A DNA stretch of 64,000 nt from Actinoplanes derwentensis (GTDB lineage Bacteria > Actinomycetota > Actinomycetes > Mycobacteriales > Micromonosporaceae). Shown piece by piece: positions 15,039 to 23,902 of this stretch (position 1 is the stretch's first letter; each line of letters begins with the position of its first letter). The DNA lies in assembly GCF_900104725.1 (NCBI RefSeq), contig NZ_LT629758.1:7712001-7776000 (forward strand), given 5' to 3'. The position numbers were made by a program, and so were the translations under genes. The notes below the pieces were generated by a model that was not told where the DNA came from, did no database searches, and was given only the letters and a program-made list of their open reading frames with translations.

Positions 15039-16559
15039 TTGATCTCCACGGACGTTTCCTACTCACCCGGCTGGTACCTCAAGACGCTGTTCAACCGGCT
15101 CGGCGACAAGCAACGCCGGGACCGGCTCCAGCTACTCGACAACCACCGGCGCGGGAAAGCGCCGCTGCCGCGCGGCGCGGAGAACGCCCGCGAAGCGTTC
15201 GAAGCCTTTTCAAGGATGGCCCGCAGCAACTTCGCCGAGCTGATCGTGTCCGCACTGGCCGAGCGGATGCGGCCGGTCGGGTTCCGCACGGCCGGCGACG
15301 GTGACGTGACCGGCGATCCCGAGGTGGGGTCGCTGTGGCGGCGCGCCGGCCTGTCGGTGATCTCCGGGGACGTGCACCACGCGATGCTCGCGCTGTCGGA
15401 GTCGTACGTGATCGTCGGCGAGGTCGACGACGAGATCGACGCGGCAGTGGTCACCCGTGAAGATCCGCACCTGATGATCGGCATGCCCGATCCGTGGCGG
15501 CCGCGCAGGTTGATCGCCGCGCTGAAGGTGAAACACGACGAGGCCGACGACGTCGACCGCCTGTACCTGTACCTCGACGGGTCGGTGTTCGGTCCTGGCC
15601 GGCCGGCGCAGATCCTGGTCGCCTGGCGTAAGGCACGAGGTCAGATGGGTCCGGTCGGCGCGTTCGACCCGAGATCCTGGTCATGGGACGAACGGCGCTC
15701 CGGCGTGCTGGCGCACGACCGGATCCCGGTCGTCCAGTTTCTGAACAAGGACGAGCTCGGCGAGTACGAGCCGCACCTGGACCTGATCGACCGTGTCAAT
15801 CACCAGGTGCTGCAACGGATGACCGTGGCCGTGATGCAGGCATTCCGGCAGCGCGCCGTCAAAGGCCTGCCGCTGCGATACCCCACCGACTTCCCGGACC
15901 CGGCGCTCGCCGGTAAAGAGATCGACTACTCCGGCGTGTTCGCCGCGGACCCCGCCGCGATCTGGCAGCTGCCGGAGACCGCAGAGATGTGGGAGTCCGG
16001 CGCCGTGGACCTACGGCCGCTGGTCGAAGGCGTATCCGCCGACGTACAGCACCTCGCGTCGGTGACCCGCACACCGCTGCACCTGATGCAGCCGGCCGGA
16101 GACAACCAGTCCGCCGAAGGCGCCAACCTCCAACGGGAGGGCCTGACGTTCAAAGCCCGCGACCGCATCGACCGAACCTCCGACCGGTGGACCCAGGTCG
16201 TGGGGCTGATGCTGTTGCAAGCCGGCGCCACTGACCGGCGAGCGCTGGCCCGGATGGAAACGATCTGGGCGTCGCCGGAACTGCTATCGCTGGCCGAACG
16301 CGCCGACGCCGCGTCGAAGGCCAAGGACGACATCCCCGTGCGGTCTCGGCTGACGCACATCTGGCAGTTCAGCCCCGACACCGTCGACCAGATGATGGCC
16401 GAACGCGCTGACGAACTGGTGCTGGCGCAGCAGGTCGCCTACGCGACCGCCATAGCCGCACAGGCCACCGCGGCCCCCGCCCCCGTGCTCGTGGGCGCGG
16501 CGGGCGGTGCACCGGTGCCGGACCCGCTCGCCCCGCCGACCACCGGAACGAGGACGTGA
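15039..16559 (+). CDS. Phage portal protein
   Basis: 506 aa from TTG 15039 with GAAAGGGGG upstream. It belongs to the SPP1/Gp6-like portal family: N-terminal RRDRLQLLDNHRRGKAPLPR, FAELIVSALAERMRPVGFR, mixed alpha/beta middle with VPVVQFLNKDELGEYEPHLD-like spacing, and a C-terminal helical part (DRIDRTSDRWTQVVGLMLLQ). The twelve-subunit ring forms the DNA entry vertex and docks the terminase. It is followed after 3 bp by a small gene of the same operon. Ala/Pro-rich tail. Confidence 0.88.
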   Translation: MISTDVSYSPGWYLKTLFNRLGDKQRRDRLQLLDNHRRGKAPLPRGAENAREAFEAFSRMARSNFAELIVSALAERMRPVGFRTAGDGDVTGDPEVGSLWRRAGLSVISGDVHHAMLALSESYVIVGEVDDEIDAAVVTREDPHLMIGMPDPWRPRRLIAALKVKHDEADDVDRLYLYLDGSVFGPGRPAQILVAWRKARGQMGPVGAFDPRSWSWDERRSGVLAHDRIPVVQFLNKDELGEYEPHLDLIDRVNHQVLQRMTVAVMQAFRQRAVKGLPLRYPTDFPDPALAGKEIDYSGVFAADPAAIWQLPETAEMWESGAVDLRPLVEGVSADVQHLASVTRTPLHLMQPAGDNQSAEGANLQREGLTFKARDRIDRTSDRWTQVVGLMLLQAGATDRRALARMETIWASPELLSLAERADAASKAKDDIPVRSRLTHIWQFSPDTVDQMMAERADELVLAQQVAYATAIAAQATAAPAPVLVGAAGGAPVPDPLAPPTTGTRT

Positions 16560-16562
16560 TTC

Positions 16563-16880
16563 ATGGCGGTCGTCCACATCGCCATCGGCAACAGCGACGA
16601 CCGGCTCACCCCACGGCAGTGGTCGGCGCTGATGACCGCGGTCGGCGGCGCGGTGTCCCGGGCCGCCGTGATGCCGGGCGCGCGGGTGCACGGGGCCTGG
16701 ACCAGTGGCAACCACCTGCCGTGGCAGAACGCCTGCTGGTGCTCCCCGTTGCCCGCCGGCCAACGGTTCGTCACGGTCCGGCGGATTCGGCTTGGCCGGC
16801 TGGCCAGCCGGTTCCGGCAGGGCCCGATCGCCCGGGCGGTCGCCGGCACCGAGTTCATCGGACCCACCGGCGGCCTGTGA
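16563..16880 (+). CDS. Small conserved phage protein after portal
   Basis: 105 aa. MAVVHIAIGNSDDRLTPRQW is the start, with a Trp/Arg-rich middle (AWTSGNHLPWQNACWCSPL) and a basic C-terminus (RRIRLGRLASRFRQGPIARA). It starts 4 bp after the portal stop and its stop overlaps the next start (TGATG), so it is translated as part of the head operon. I do not recognise it. A small alpha/beta virion or assembly protein is likely. Confidence 0.7.
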   Translation: MAVVHIAIGNSDDRLTPRQWSALMTAVGGAVSRAAVMPGARVHGAWTSGNHLPWQNACWCSPLPAGQRFVTVRRIRLGRLASRFRQGPIARAVAGTEFIGPTGGL

Positions 16881-17830
16881 TGGACGTTCCCCGGCACACC
16901 GGGCGGCGCCTGGCCGAGACCGAGGACCAGCTGATCACGCGGATGCTCGGCCACCCCACGTTCCCGGCACCGTTGCGGGGCCTGTGGTACTCGCCCGCGC
17001 TGCCCGGCCCGCCGGTGCCGCAGCCGTCCCGGTTCCGCGACGCGACGAACACCGGTCTGGCCAGGCTCGGCATCACCGAGACGGACCTGGCCGAATACAC
17101 CGGCCCGGGCGGCTACGACAGAGGCGGCCCGTACCTGATCGAGGATCAGGTCATCGGCGTGGACATCCGGCTCTACAACTCGGTGCAGATGACGATCCGC
17201 CGCTGCAAGATCCTCGCGCACATCGACGTCGACTCGGTGGACGCGGCGCTGACGCTGGAGGACTCCCACGTCGACGCCGGCCCGTGGTCGAACGCGGCGA
17301 TCGGGTTCCAGAATCTGACGATCCTGCGCTGCAACGTCCAAGGTGGAATCACGGCCGTCAACGGGTCGTACAACGTTGTCGTGCAGGACTCCTACCTGCA
17401 CGGACAGGTGATCAGTGCGGCCGGTTCCGACCATGCCGGCGGATTCCTGTGCTCCGGCGGCGGCAACATCGAGCTCCGCGGCAGCACGATCTGGTGCAGC
17501 GTCCAGGACAACGGCCACGGTGGCGGACCGTCGAACAATCTGAACCTTTTCGGTGATCTCGGACCGCTGCGCAACATCCGGGTCAAGGGCTGCTACTTCC
17601 CGGCGACCGCGGGCGGCTACTCCGTCAGTTTGGGTCACAACCCGGGCAAGCCGTACGGCGACAACCCGGCCGGCATCGTCTTCGTCGACAACGTGCTCGG
17701 CCGTGACCTGCAAACCGGCCGTGGCGGGGCGTACGGGACGGTCACCAGCTTCCTGGCGAGCGAGCCGTCGAACCTGTACGCGGGCAACGTCTGGGCGGAC
17801 AACGGCCAGCCCGTACCGGTGAACACCTGA
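16880..17830 (+). CDS. Right-handed beta-helix phage protein
   Basis: 316 aa from ATG 16880, which overlaps the previous stop. From about residue 75 on, the sequence is a series of short strands with regular Asn/Ser turns: VIGVDIRLYNSVQMTIRRCK, IDVDSVDAALTLEDSHVDA, FQNLTILRCNVQGGITAVNG, YNVVVQDSYLHGQV, NIELRGSTIWCS. That is the pattern of a parallel beta-helix as in pectate lyases and tailspikes. The catalytic Asp/Arg set of pectate lyase is not evident. It may bind or cleave a cell-envelope glycan. Its place in the head module is unusual. Confidence 0.7.
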   Translation: MDVPRHTGRRLAETEDQLITRMLGHPTFPAPLRGLWYSPALPGPPVPQPSRFRDATNTGLARLGITETDLAEYTGPGGYDRGGPYLIEDQVIGVDIRLYNSVQMTIRRCKILAHIDVDSVDAALTLEDSHVDAGPWSNAAIGFQNLTILRCNVQGGITAVNGSYNVVVQDSYLHGQVISAAGSDHAGGFLCSGGGNIELRGSTIWCSVQDNGHGGGPSNNLNLFGDLGPLRNIRVKGCYFPATAGGYSVSLGHNPGKPYGDNPAGIVFVDNVLGRDLQTGRGGAYGTVTSFLASEPSNLYAGNVWADNGQPVPVNT

Positions 17831-18031
17831 GCAACGCCCCTCGCGGCGCATTCGGCGCCTCCGGTATCGAGGCGATCACCGAGCTCGCCGCCGCAACGGC
17901 CGCCACCTGGCCCTCCAGCGCACGCCCATACCCGGCCCCCGCATGGCGGGCTCGACTAGGCGCGTATCTCGAACCCCTTCTTTCGAGCCCGCGCCTGGTT
18001 GGCGGCGGGCCTTCCTCGAGGAGACATCTCT

Positions 18032-18598
18032 GTGGCTGCGGCCTTTCCCGGTCCCGGTGACGTGCTGGTCATGGCCGTCCCCGGCGGCTGGCTCAAGAAG
18101 ATCGTCCGGTTCTTCATTCAGCTTCAGGCGTGGCTGACCGGCACCCCGGCCCGGCAGGACCACGTCGCGATCCTGACGCACCAGGACCAGGCCATGAACT
18201 GGTGGTGCATCGAAGGCAAGCCGTCGTCGGTCGGCTACGTCCGCGCGGACAAGTACCTGCGGCACGAATCGCTGGTCACCAACGCCGAGCAGCCGAAGAC
18301 CGACGAGCAGCGCGACCTGATCGTCAAGGTCGCGACCGAACTGCTCGGCACCCCCTACGACTGGGAGGCCATCCTCACCCTCGGCACGCGAGCGGCCCGG
18401 GTCAGCCGGCTGTGGGACCTGGCGGAAGCCAAGGACTGGGGCGAGAACGAGATCCCGGTCCACGTCATCTGCTCGTCGATGGCCGACCTCGCCTACGAAA
18501 AAACGGGACTCGCGTCACCGGGCGGCACCCAGGGCACCCGCTTCACCAGACCTACCGACTGGCTGGCGTTCTGCCGCGGCCGGGAGTGGACCCGATGA
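18032..18598 (+). CDS. Permuted papain-fold (NlpC/P60-like) peptidase
   Basis: 188 aa from GTG 18032, chosen for GAGGAG at 18018-18023. The order is Gly-Asp start (GPGDVLVMAVPG), a hydrophobic helix WLKKIVRFFIQL, then His in QDHVAILTH, an acidic residue in WWCIEGKP, then a GTPYDWEAI loop and the candidate Cys in VHVICSSMADLAY. This His-before-Cys order is that of circularly permuted papain-like hydrolases (YiiX/LRAT type). It probably cleaves peptidoglycan stems or an amide during infection. The stop overlaps the next start (ATGA). Confidence 0.65.
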   Translation: MAAAFPGPGDVLVMAVPGGWLKKIVRFFIQLQAWLTGTPARQDHVAILTHQDQAMNWWCIEGKPSSVGYVRADKYLRHESLVTNAEQPKTDEQRDLIVKVATELLGTPYDWEAILTLGTRAARVSRLWDLAEAKDWGENEIPVHVICSSMADLAYEKTGLASPGGTQGTRFTRPTDWLAFCRGREWTR

Positions 18599-18867
18599 AC
18601 GCGCCGCGCGTGGTCGACCTGGTCCACTACACCAGCTACGGCACGCCCGGCGGCGAGTATCCGAGCGTCTGCCGGGCCGCGGTCGTCACCGCCGCCGGCC
18701 AACCAGGCGAGAACGCGCGGACACCGGTCGCGTTGTGCGTGCTCAACCCGGCCGGTGCACAGTTCGTCCAGCGGGTGCTCCAGTCGGGCGCCGCCGACGG
18801 TGGACCGCACCCGGGCGGCACCTGGCACCGGCCGGGCCCCGGTTGCGTGGGTGAAGACGTTGACTGA
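18595..18867 (+). CDS. Small conserved actinophage-type protein
   Basis: 90 aa starting in ATGA overlap with the peptidase gene. The pattern VVDLVHYTSYGTPGGEYPSV, CRAAVVTA, ALCVLNPAGAQF and a Gly/His/Trp-rich tail (GGTWHRPGPGC) recurs in actinobacterial phages and prophages as a short protein of unknown function; I recognise the type but no name. Conserved Cys/His near the end could bind a metal. The next gene's likely GTG start (18851) overlaps its 3' end. Confidence 0.7.
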   Translation: MNAPRVVDLVHYTSYGTPGGEYPSVCRAAVVTAAGQPGENARTPVALCVLNPAGAQFVQRVLQSGAADGGPHPGGTWHRPGPGCVGEDVD

Positions 18868-20332
18868 CGCCCGGCATCCGTTCGGCGGCGGCATCGCGGA
18901 CTGGGCGTTCGCCGCCGACGCCGAAGGCGGTCTGGCCCTAGCCGCCGGCATGTCGATCACGTTCTGGGACGCCCGCGTGGAAGGCATCCAATACACCGAC
19001 CTGGCCACGGACGCGGCCGGCACCACCACGATGACGCAGGTGGCAACCGTCGCCGTGGCCGAGGACGGCTACGTGGTCGGCGACATCCCCGTCTTCTTCG
19101 GCCCGCCCGGCGTGACCGCGATGTGGGCGTCCGCGGGCGGCGGCCCCCGGCGGCTGATGACCAGCCCCGACCACGGCCTCACGGTACGACCCGAGGTGAT
19201 CGTCTCCGACCGGCTGTTCGACGCCGCCGACTACGGCGCCAAGCTGGACGGCACCACCGACGACACCACGGCCATCCAGGCCGCCATCAACGCGGCCGCC
19301 GCCCACACCGGCAACGCCCGGTCGCGGATCGTGCACGTGGCCGGGATCGCCCGGATCTCGGCACCGCTGATCCTGCCGCCGCTGATCACCCTGCGCGGCG
19401 GGTATCCGGCCCGCGCCGAGACGCCCACCCCACCGGCGATGATCAAAGCGCTGGCGACGTTCACCGGCGAAGCGATGATCCGCATGATCGACCAGGACAC
19501 CGGCGGCTACAGCACCGACAGCTACGGCCAGCGCATCTGCGACCTCACCCTCGACGGCAGCGCCGCCAAGGCCACCACCACATTCTCCGGCATCCGCTCC
19601 GACGGACTGGTCCGCGGCGTGCTCCTACAGAACGTGTCGATCTTCCAGGTCAGCGACCGCGGGGTACAGGCCGACAGCGCGAACGGCCGGACCGCCTCCT
19701 CCTGGCATCTGGACAACGTGCAGGTCGGCGCTGCCGGACTCGACGGGTTCCGGCTCTCGGGCCTGACCGACGCGACGATCGTCGGCTGCCGGGCGATCGG
19801 CTGCGGCCGCAACGGCTGGTTCCTCGACGCGATGCCCAACTCGACGTTCACCAACTGCCGGTCCGAGGGGAACCTGGTCGGCTGGTACATCTCCAGCAAC
19901 TGGGGCTCCAACAACGCAGCTGGCGGCGCGATGTGGGTCAACTGCTCCACCGACCGCAACACCCAGGACGGCTGGTACGTCGCCTCCACCGGCACCCCGC
20001 CGATGCTGTTCTCCAACATCTACTGCCGCCGTGACGGCCGCAACGCCGGAAACGGCGCAGGCGGCTACGCCGGATTCCGCATCGACGCGGCGACCACCCC
20101 GATCAGCATCAGCAACCTGGTGGTCTACCCCGGCGTCGACGACGACGGCGCCGGTACCAACAGCCCGCAGTACGGGCTGCGCGCCAACGCCGCGACCTGG
20201 GTGTCGGTGACCTCCGGCTACCTGCACGCCGCAGCCACCCCGCACCAGAACACCAGCGGAAACACCTACTACCACGTCGCGGCCGGGGTCGGGCAGGCCG
20301 CCGGCACCACCGCGGCGCCCGTCCGGATCTGA
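18851..20332 (+). CDS. Pectate-lyase-3-type beta-helix protein (tailspike-like)
   Basis: 493 aa from GTG 18851 (TTG 18860 is the alternative); longer upstream frames would run through the preceding gene. The N-terminal ~110 residues form a beta-sandwich-like domain. Then comes the Pectate_lyase_3 opening ADYGAKLDGTTDDTTAIQAA followed by SAPLILPPLITLRGGYP and regular helix rungs (ICDLTLDGSAAK, LQNVSIFQVSDRGVQAD, ATIVGCRAIGCGRNGW, NCRSEGNLVGWYISSN). Such domains are found in phage tailspikes that bind or depolymerise surface glycans. Catalytic residues cannot be assigned by eye. Confidence 0.75.
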   Translation: MKTLTDARHPFGGGIADWAFAADAEGGLALAAGMSITFWDARVEGIQYTDLATDAAGTTTMTQVATVAVAEDGYVVGDIPVFFGPPGVTAMWASAGGGPRRLMTSPDHGLTVRPEVIVSDRLFDAADYGAKLDGTTDDTTAIQAAINAAAAHTGNARSRIVHVAGIARISAPLILPPLITLRGGYPARAETPTPPAMIKALATFTGEAMIRMIDQDTGGYSTDSYGQRICDLTLDGSAAKATTTFSGIRSDGLVRGVLLQNVSIFQVSDRGVQADSANGRTASSWHLDNVQVGAAGLDGFRLSGLTDATIVGCRAIGCGRNGWFLDAMPNSTFTNCRSEGNLVGWYISSNWGSNNAAGGAMWVNCSTDRNTQDGWYVASTGTPPMLFSNIYCRRDGRNAGNGAGGYAGFRIDAATTPISISNLVVYPGVDDDGAGTNSPQYGLRANAATWVSVTSGYLHAAATPHQNTSGNTYYHVAAGVGQAAGTTAAPVRI

Positions 20333-20363
20333 CCACGACCGGACCCGGTGGGGAGGTGACGGC

Positions 20364-21521
20364 GTGACCCAGCCCAGCACCACCACGACCGGGCAGGCGC
20401 TGACGCCCGCACAGATGGCGGCACTGCTCGCGCTGGTCCAAGCCCAGGCGCGAGTGCGCCAGCAACTCACCGCGACCGCCGTCGCCGCGGTGCTCATGCC
20501 GTTCAGGGCGCTGTCCGGCGCGGACTGGTGGAACTCCGGCAAGGTGTCTGCGGCGATCCGCCAAGCCCTGATGATCATCCAGCCGGCGCAGCGCAACGCC
20601 GTCGCCCTCACCGACGCCTACCTCGCGCGCACCGCGACGATCATGACCGGCCGCACCGTGCGGCCGGCCGGGCCTATCGAGGTCACCCGGATCCGCCGCC
20701 GAATCCCCGCCGACATCGTCGAGCAGCTCGTCGCCGAACAGCGCCGCCCGGCGTGGATCGAACTCGGCGACACCTGGGACGGCCCCGCCGATACCATCGA
20801 CGACGACCCGGTCTGGGCGGTCGCCGAGCAGGAGATGGAATTCCTGCCGCCGTCGCACGCCTACGGGCGGGTCGCCGACGCCTACCGATGGCAGGTCACC
20901 GCCCGCGGTGATCCGCCGGAGACCGCCCAGGGCAAAGCGATCGCCCGGCTGACCGTGGTCGCGCAGACCGACGTGACCCTGGCCGTACGCGAGCAGTACC
21001 GGCGATCCCTCGGCCAGATACGCGCCGACGGCTACCGGCGCATCCTGCACCCCGAACTGTCCGAGACAGGGCCATGCGGGCTCTGCGCGGTCGCCGCCGA
21101 CCGCACCTACCGCACCGGCGACCTGCTACCGCTGCACGCCAAATGCGTGTGCGAAGTCCTGCCGATCTACGGCGACCTCGACCCCGGCCTGACCCTGAAC
21201 GCCGACGACCTCGGCGCCCTCTACGCAACAGCCGGCGGAACCCGCCGCGAACTGCTGCGCAAAGTACGGGTCGTGCTCGCCGAACACGGCGAGCTCGGCC
21301 CGACCCTGATCAACGGCGACCAGCACTACCGCGACCCGATCGAGGTGGCCCGGACCCGGTCGGCCGACAAACGCGTCCGCGACCAGGCGCAACTCGACGC
21401 CCTGCTGGAGATCCACGACATCTCCAGGCACCGGGCCGACCACGGCGAGAACCTGACCAGATCATTGCGGTGGCAGCGGGAGCGGATCGCGGAGTTGCAG
21501 GTGGCGCTACGTAAAGGCTGA
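20364..21521 (+). CDS. MuF-like minor head protein
   Basis: 385 aa from GTG 20364 with GGGGAGGTGAC upstream. Helical N-terminal two thirds, then the MuF/VG15-like signature: GYRRILHPELSETGPCGLCA, VAADRTYRTGDLLPLHAKCV, CEVLPIYG, with paired Cys and His. The C-terminus is charged and helical. These proteins enter the prohead with the portal and help start capsid assembly or DNA injection. Portal and MuF are usually adjacent; here four genes (beta-helix, peptidase, small protein, tailspike-like) plus one more lie between. Confidence 0.75.
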   Translation: MTQPSTTTTGQALTPAQMAALLALVQAQARVRQQLTATAVAAVLMPFRALSGADWWNSGKVSAAIRQALMIIQPAQRNAVALTDAYLARTATIMTGRTVRPAGPIEVTRIRRRIPADIVEQLVAEQRRPAWIELGDTWDGPADTIDDDPVWAVAEQEMEFLPPSHAYGRVADAYRWQVTARGDPPETAQGKAIARLTVVAQTDVTLAVREQYRRSLGQIRADGYRRILHPELSETGPCGLCAVAADRTYRTGDLLPLHAKCVCEVLPIYGDLDPGLTLNADDLGALYATAGGTRRELLRKVRVVLAEHGELGPTLINGDQHYRDPIEVARTRSADKRVRDQAQLDALLEIHDISRHRADHGENLTRSLRWQRERIAELQVALRKG

Positions 21522-21547
21522 GCAGGAATTCTGGCGAAACAGCCTCG

Positions 21548-22015
21548 TTAGATCGAGTCGTTGAAGCTCCTTTGCGGCGGTGCCGGTTTTGCGTTTTCGA
21601 GGATCTCTCGCTCTCTTCTGGTTGGGGGCTTCGCGAGGTGCCCTTCTGCCGCGATCATCAGGCGCAGGTTGTAGGCGATCTGCGCTGAGTTTTCGGCTTT
21701 CACGAGGACATAGGCGCTGGGCTGATTATCGGTCAACTCTGCAGCTGCCAGCGCGATTTCATGCGGATCCTCCACATTTTTAACCTGGTAGACCGAGAGT
21801 GCGCCCGGCATCCACCCGAAAAAGTTCCGGTCACGCTCAAGGCGAATGTCTTTAGCTTGTTCCTTGGCCAGATCTCGCTGAGCCTTCAGCCGATCCCGCA
21901 GGTCCCGCCACACTGAGGGCCCCGCCACGAGCGCTGCGATGGCCAGCGCTAGTGCCGAGAAACCTCCAACGAAATCGCCAAGGTTTCCCATGAGTTCGAC
22001 TGTTTTGTCATCCAT
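21548..22015 (-). CDS. Membrane-anchored moron protein
   Basis: 155 aa on the minus strand inside the head operon. One membrane segment at residues ~15-33 (FSALALAIAALVAGPSV), then a coiled-coil stretch (LKAQRDLAKEQAKDIRLERD) and a cytoplasmic or external domain ending RREREILENAKPAPPQ. GC is somewhat lower than the flanking genes. Opposite orientation and a following + strand terminator suggest an independently expressed prophage gene, for example superinfection exclusion; no family recognised. Confidence 0.65.
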   Translation of the reverse strand: MDDKTVELMGNLGDFVGGFSALALAIAALVAGPSVWRDLRDRLKAQRDLAKEQAKDIRLERDRNFFGWMPGALSVYQVKNVEDPHEIALAAAELTDNQPSAYVLVKAENSAQIAYNLRLMIAAEGHLAKPPTRREREILENAKPAPPQRSFNDSI

Positions 22016-22167
22016 GTCCGCTGACGATAGGTCATCCTCGCCTTAACAATCCCGTCGAGCAGCACCGGCCATCGCCGAGAGCCGAAACAGTGGGCGATTC
22101 CCTCGCAGAGATGTCCCGGAGTGTCCAGGCGCCAGGAACGGCCGGTCGTATACGAATCCTGAGTAAC

Positions 22168-22198
22168 AGACCCTCACTGACTCGGTGGGGGTCTTTTT
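22168..22198 (+). terminator. Intrinsic terminator before the scaffold gene
   Basis: A ten-pair stem, AGACCCTCAC (22168-22177) with GTGGGGGTCT (22185-22194, one G-T pair), 7-nt loop and TTTTT. It would stop head-operon transcripts, or serve as attenuator, ahead of the scaffold-capsid block. Confidence 0.75.
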
Positions 22199-22249
22199 CG
22201 TGCCCAAACGGGCTTTCCTGCACATCCGCGATTCAGATTGGGATCCCAC

Positions 22250-23401
22250 ATGAAGCCCATCCCGGCGATCACCGACCTCGGGGCACTGCCGCAGCACCCC
22301 ACTCTCACCCACCCCCACACGGGCTTGCCGATCACCGCGGTCGGCCGGCGCCGTGACGGCCAACCGATCTGGCCGGTGATCGGTGGCTCGCAGCCGGTCG
22401 GCGGTGGACCTGACCCGATCCCCGTCCTCGGCGCCACGCCGCCGCCTGCCCCACAGACCACACCGCAGCCGCAGCCGCAGCCGCAGCCGGTCCCGGCGCC
22501 GACCGGGCCGCCGACGCCAGTGCCGGTTCCTCCGCCGCTGGGCGGCGAGCACGGTTTCCCGCCGGGTACCCCGGTGGAGCAGATGACGCCGCCGCAGCAG
22601 ATCAACTTCTGGAGGCACCACGCCCGCCGCAACCAGGACCAGCTGCGGCAGTACGCCGACTACGAGCAGATCAAGGGCGAGCGCGATCAGCTGCGGACGG
22701 CGACGCAGACCGATCTGGAGCGTGCGCAGGCCACCGCCCGTACCGAAGGCGAGTCGGCGGGCCGGCTCGCGGCCGGCCGGCAGGTCGTCGAGGCCTTTTT
22801 CACCGCCGCGGCGGCGGGCCGGCTGACCGAGGAGCAGATCGCGCAGGCGGTCGCGGGCTTGAACATCGACTACTTCATGCCGAACGGGGCGGTGGACCGG
22901 CAGCGGGTCTACGACCACGTCAACCTGACCGTCGGTTACGCCCAGCCTTTCTACCCGTACGCGCAGCCCGGCCCCGTCGCGCTTCCGCCGGGTCCAGGAC
23001 CGTTGCAGGCGGTTCCACCGACGGCCTACGGCCAGATGCCCGCGCCGTACGTTGGTTACCCGCCGGCCACCGCACCGGCTCCGGCCGCGGTGCCGCCGGG
23101 TTATGGCCAGCCGGTGCCCGGATACCCGCCGCAGCCCATTCCGGGCCAGGCGCCGCCCGCCGCCCCGGCGTACGGCTATCCGGGACAGTCCGGCCATCTG
23201 TGGCCGGACCCGTACGGCGCCACGCAGCGCCAGGCGTACGACCCGTACGCGCAGGCCGCCGGTGGTCAGCCGCCGGTGCGGCAGGTCCCGGATTACGGGC
23301 AGGGCCCTAGCACGGCCGGGCCGCAGAACGGCCTGGTCGCCGGTGCCGCACGTGCGGCCGAGCGGCACGGCCGGACCCGTTCGCAGCAGACCGGCGGCTG
23401 A
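22250..23401 (+). CDS. Probable capsid scaffolding protein
   Basis: 383 aa from ATG 22250 (a TTG at 22238 adds four residues). The N-terminal 85 residues are Pro/Gln-rich with a QPQPQPQP tract. The middle (~105-215) is a charged coiled coil (INFWRHHARRNQDQLRQYAD, IKGERDQLRTATQTDLERAQ). The C-terminal third has many PPGYGQP/PYAQ-type segments and a basic tail RAAERHGRTRSQQ. It lies directly before the decoration and capsid genes, which is where scaffolds are found. The low-complexity tails are typical for actinophage scaffolds. Confidence 0.65.
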   Translation: MKPIPAITDLGALPQHPTLTHPHTGLPITAVGRRRDGQPIWPVIGGSQPVGGGPDPIPVLGATPPPAPQTTPQPQPQPQPVPAPTGPPTPVPVPPPLGGEHGFPPGTPVEQMTPPQQINFWRHHARRNQDQLRQYADYEQIKGERDQLRTATQTDLERAQATARTEGESAGRLAAGRQVVEAFFTAAAAGRLTEEQIAQAVAGLNIDYFMPNGAVDRQRVYDHVNLTVGYAQPFYPYAQPGPVALPPGPGPLQAVPPTAYGQMPAPYVGYPPATAPAPAAVPPGYGQPVPGYPPQPIPGQAPPAAPAYGYPGQSGHLWPDPYGATQRQAYDPYAQAAGGQPPVRQVPDYGQGPSTAGPQNGLVAGAARAAERHGRTRSQQTGG

Positions 23402-23419
23402 CACCCCCTGGCCGCGCCT

Positions 23420-23437
23420 GGGCCGGAGTTCCGGCCC
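23420..23437 (+). terminator. Hairpin after the scaffold gene
   Basis: GGGCCGGA (23420-23427) pairs with TCCGGCCC (23430-23437) over a tiny loop. There is no T run, a form common in actinomycetes. It is followed 18 bases later by the ACAACTGAATAG motif. Confidence 0.5.
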
Positions 23438-23455
23438 CGGGCTGATCCTCATCAG

Positions 23456-23470
23456 ACAACTGAATAGGAG
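23456..23470 (+). promoter_or_regulatory. Start-associated motif copy 1 (before decoration gene)
   Basis: ACAACTGAATAGGAG ends nine bases before ATG 23480 and contains its GGAG ribosome site. Same motif at 32625, 42668, 45310 and 47001. It resembles in layout the start-associated sequences known from cluster K mycobacteriophages. Confidence 0.65.
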
Positions 23471-23479
23471 TTTCCGTCC

Positions 23480-23890
23480 ATGGACATCAGTGTCCGCGAA
23501 CTGGGTGTCTTTCAACCGGAGGACCGCTCGTGGCTGGGTGATCTCGACGGCACCCAGGCCACCCGGCCGATCACGCTGACGCCGTCGCTGTTCACCCCCG
23601 CCCTCCATTTCCCGCAGGGTGTGCTCCGGTCCGGCACCCTGCTCGCGCAGGTCACCGCCGTCGGCGCCACCCAGGGACTCTGGGGCCCTTACACCCCGGG
23701 TGCGGCCAACGGCCTGCAACTGCCGCGGGGGTTCCTCTTCAACTCGACGCCGTTGCAGGTCGGCGGCCCGAATGTGGGTGCGCCGTTGCAGGAGCGCGGC
23801 TTCGTCATCCCGGCCCGGTTGCCGGCCGGCCACGGCCTCGATGCGGCCGCGCGTACGGCGCTGGCCGCTCACTGGATCTTCCGGGACTAA
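23480..23890 (+). CDS. Head decoration protein
   Basis: 136 aa, beta-rich, with LTPSLFTPALHFPQGVLRSG (a lambda gpD/HDPD-like strand and loop), LLAQVTAVGATQGLWGPYTP and an Ala-rich end. Decoration proteins trimerise on the capsid surface and stabilise the DNA-filled head. It lies 12 bp before the capsid gene, the expected position. A motif copy and ribosome site precede it. Confidence 0.8.
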   Translation: MDISVRELGVFQPEDRSWLGDLDGTQATRPITLTPSLFTPALHFPQGVLRSGTLLAQVTAVGATQGLWGPYTPGAANGLQLPRGFLFNSTPLQVGGPNVGAPLQERGFVIPARLPAGHGLDAAARTALAAHWIFRD

Positions 23891-23902
23891 GGGGGCCTTG
23901 CG

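Noticed and set aside
22455..22500. Short tandem repeat in the scaffold gene (CAGCCG units) as a possible CRISPR or regulatory array
   Set aside because: It encodes a Gln-Pro tract in frame inside the scaffold; no spacer structure.
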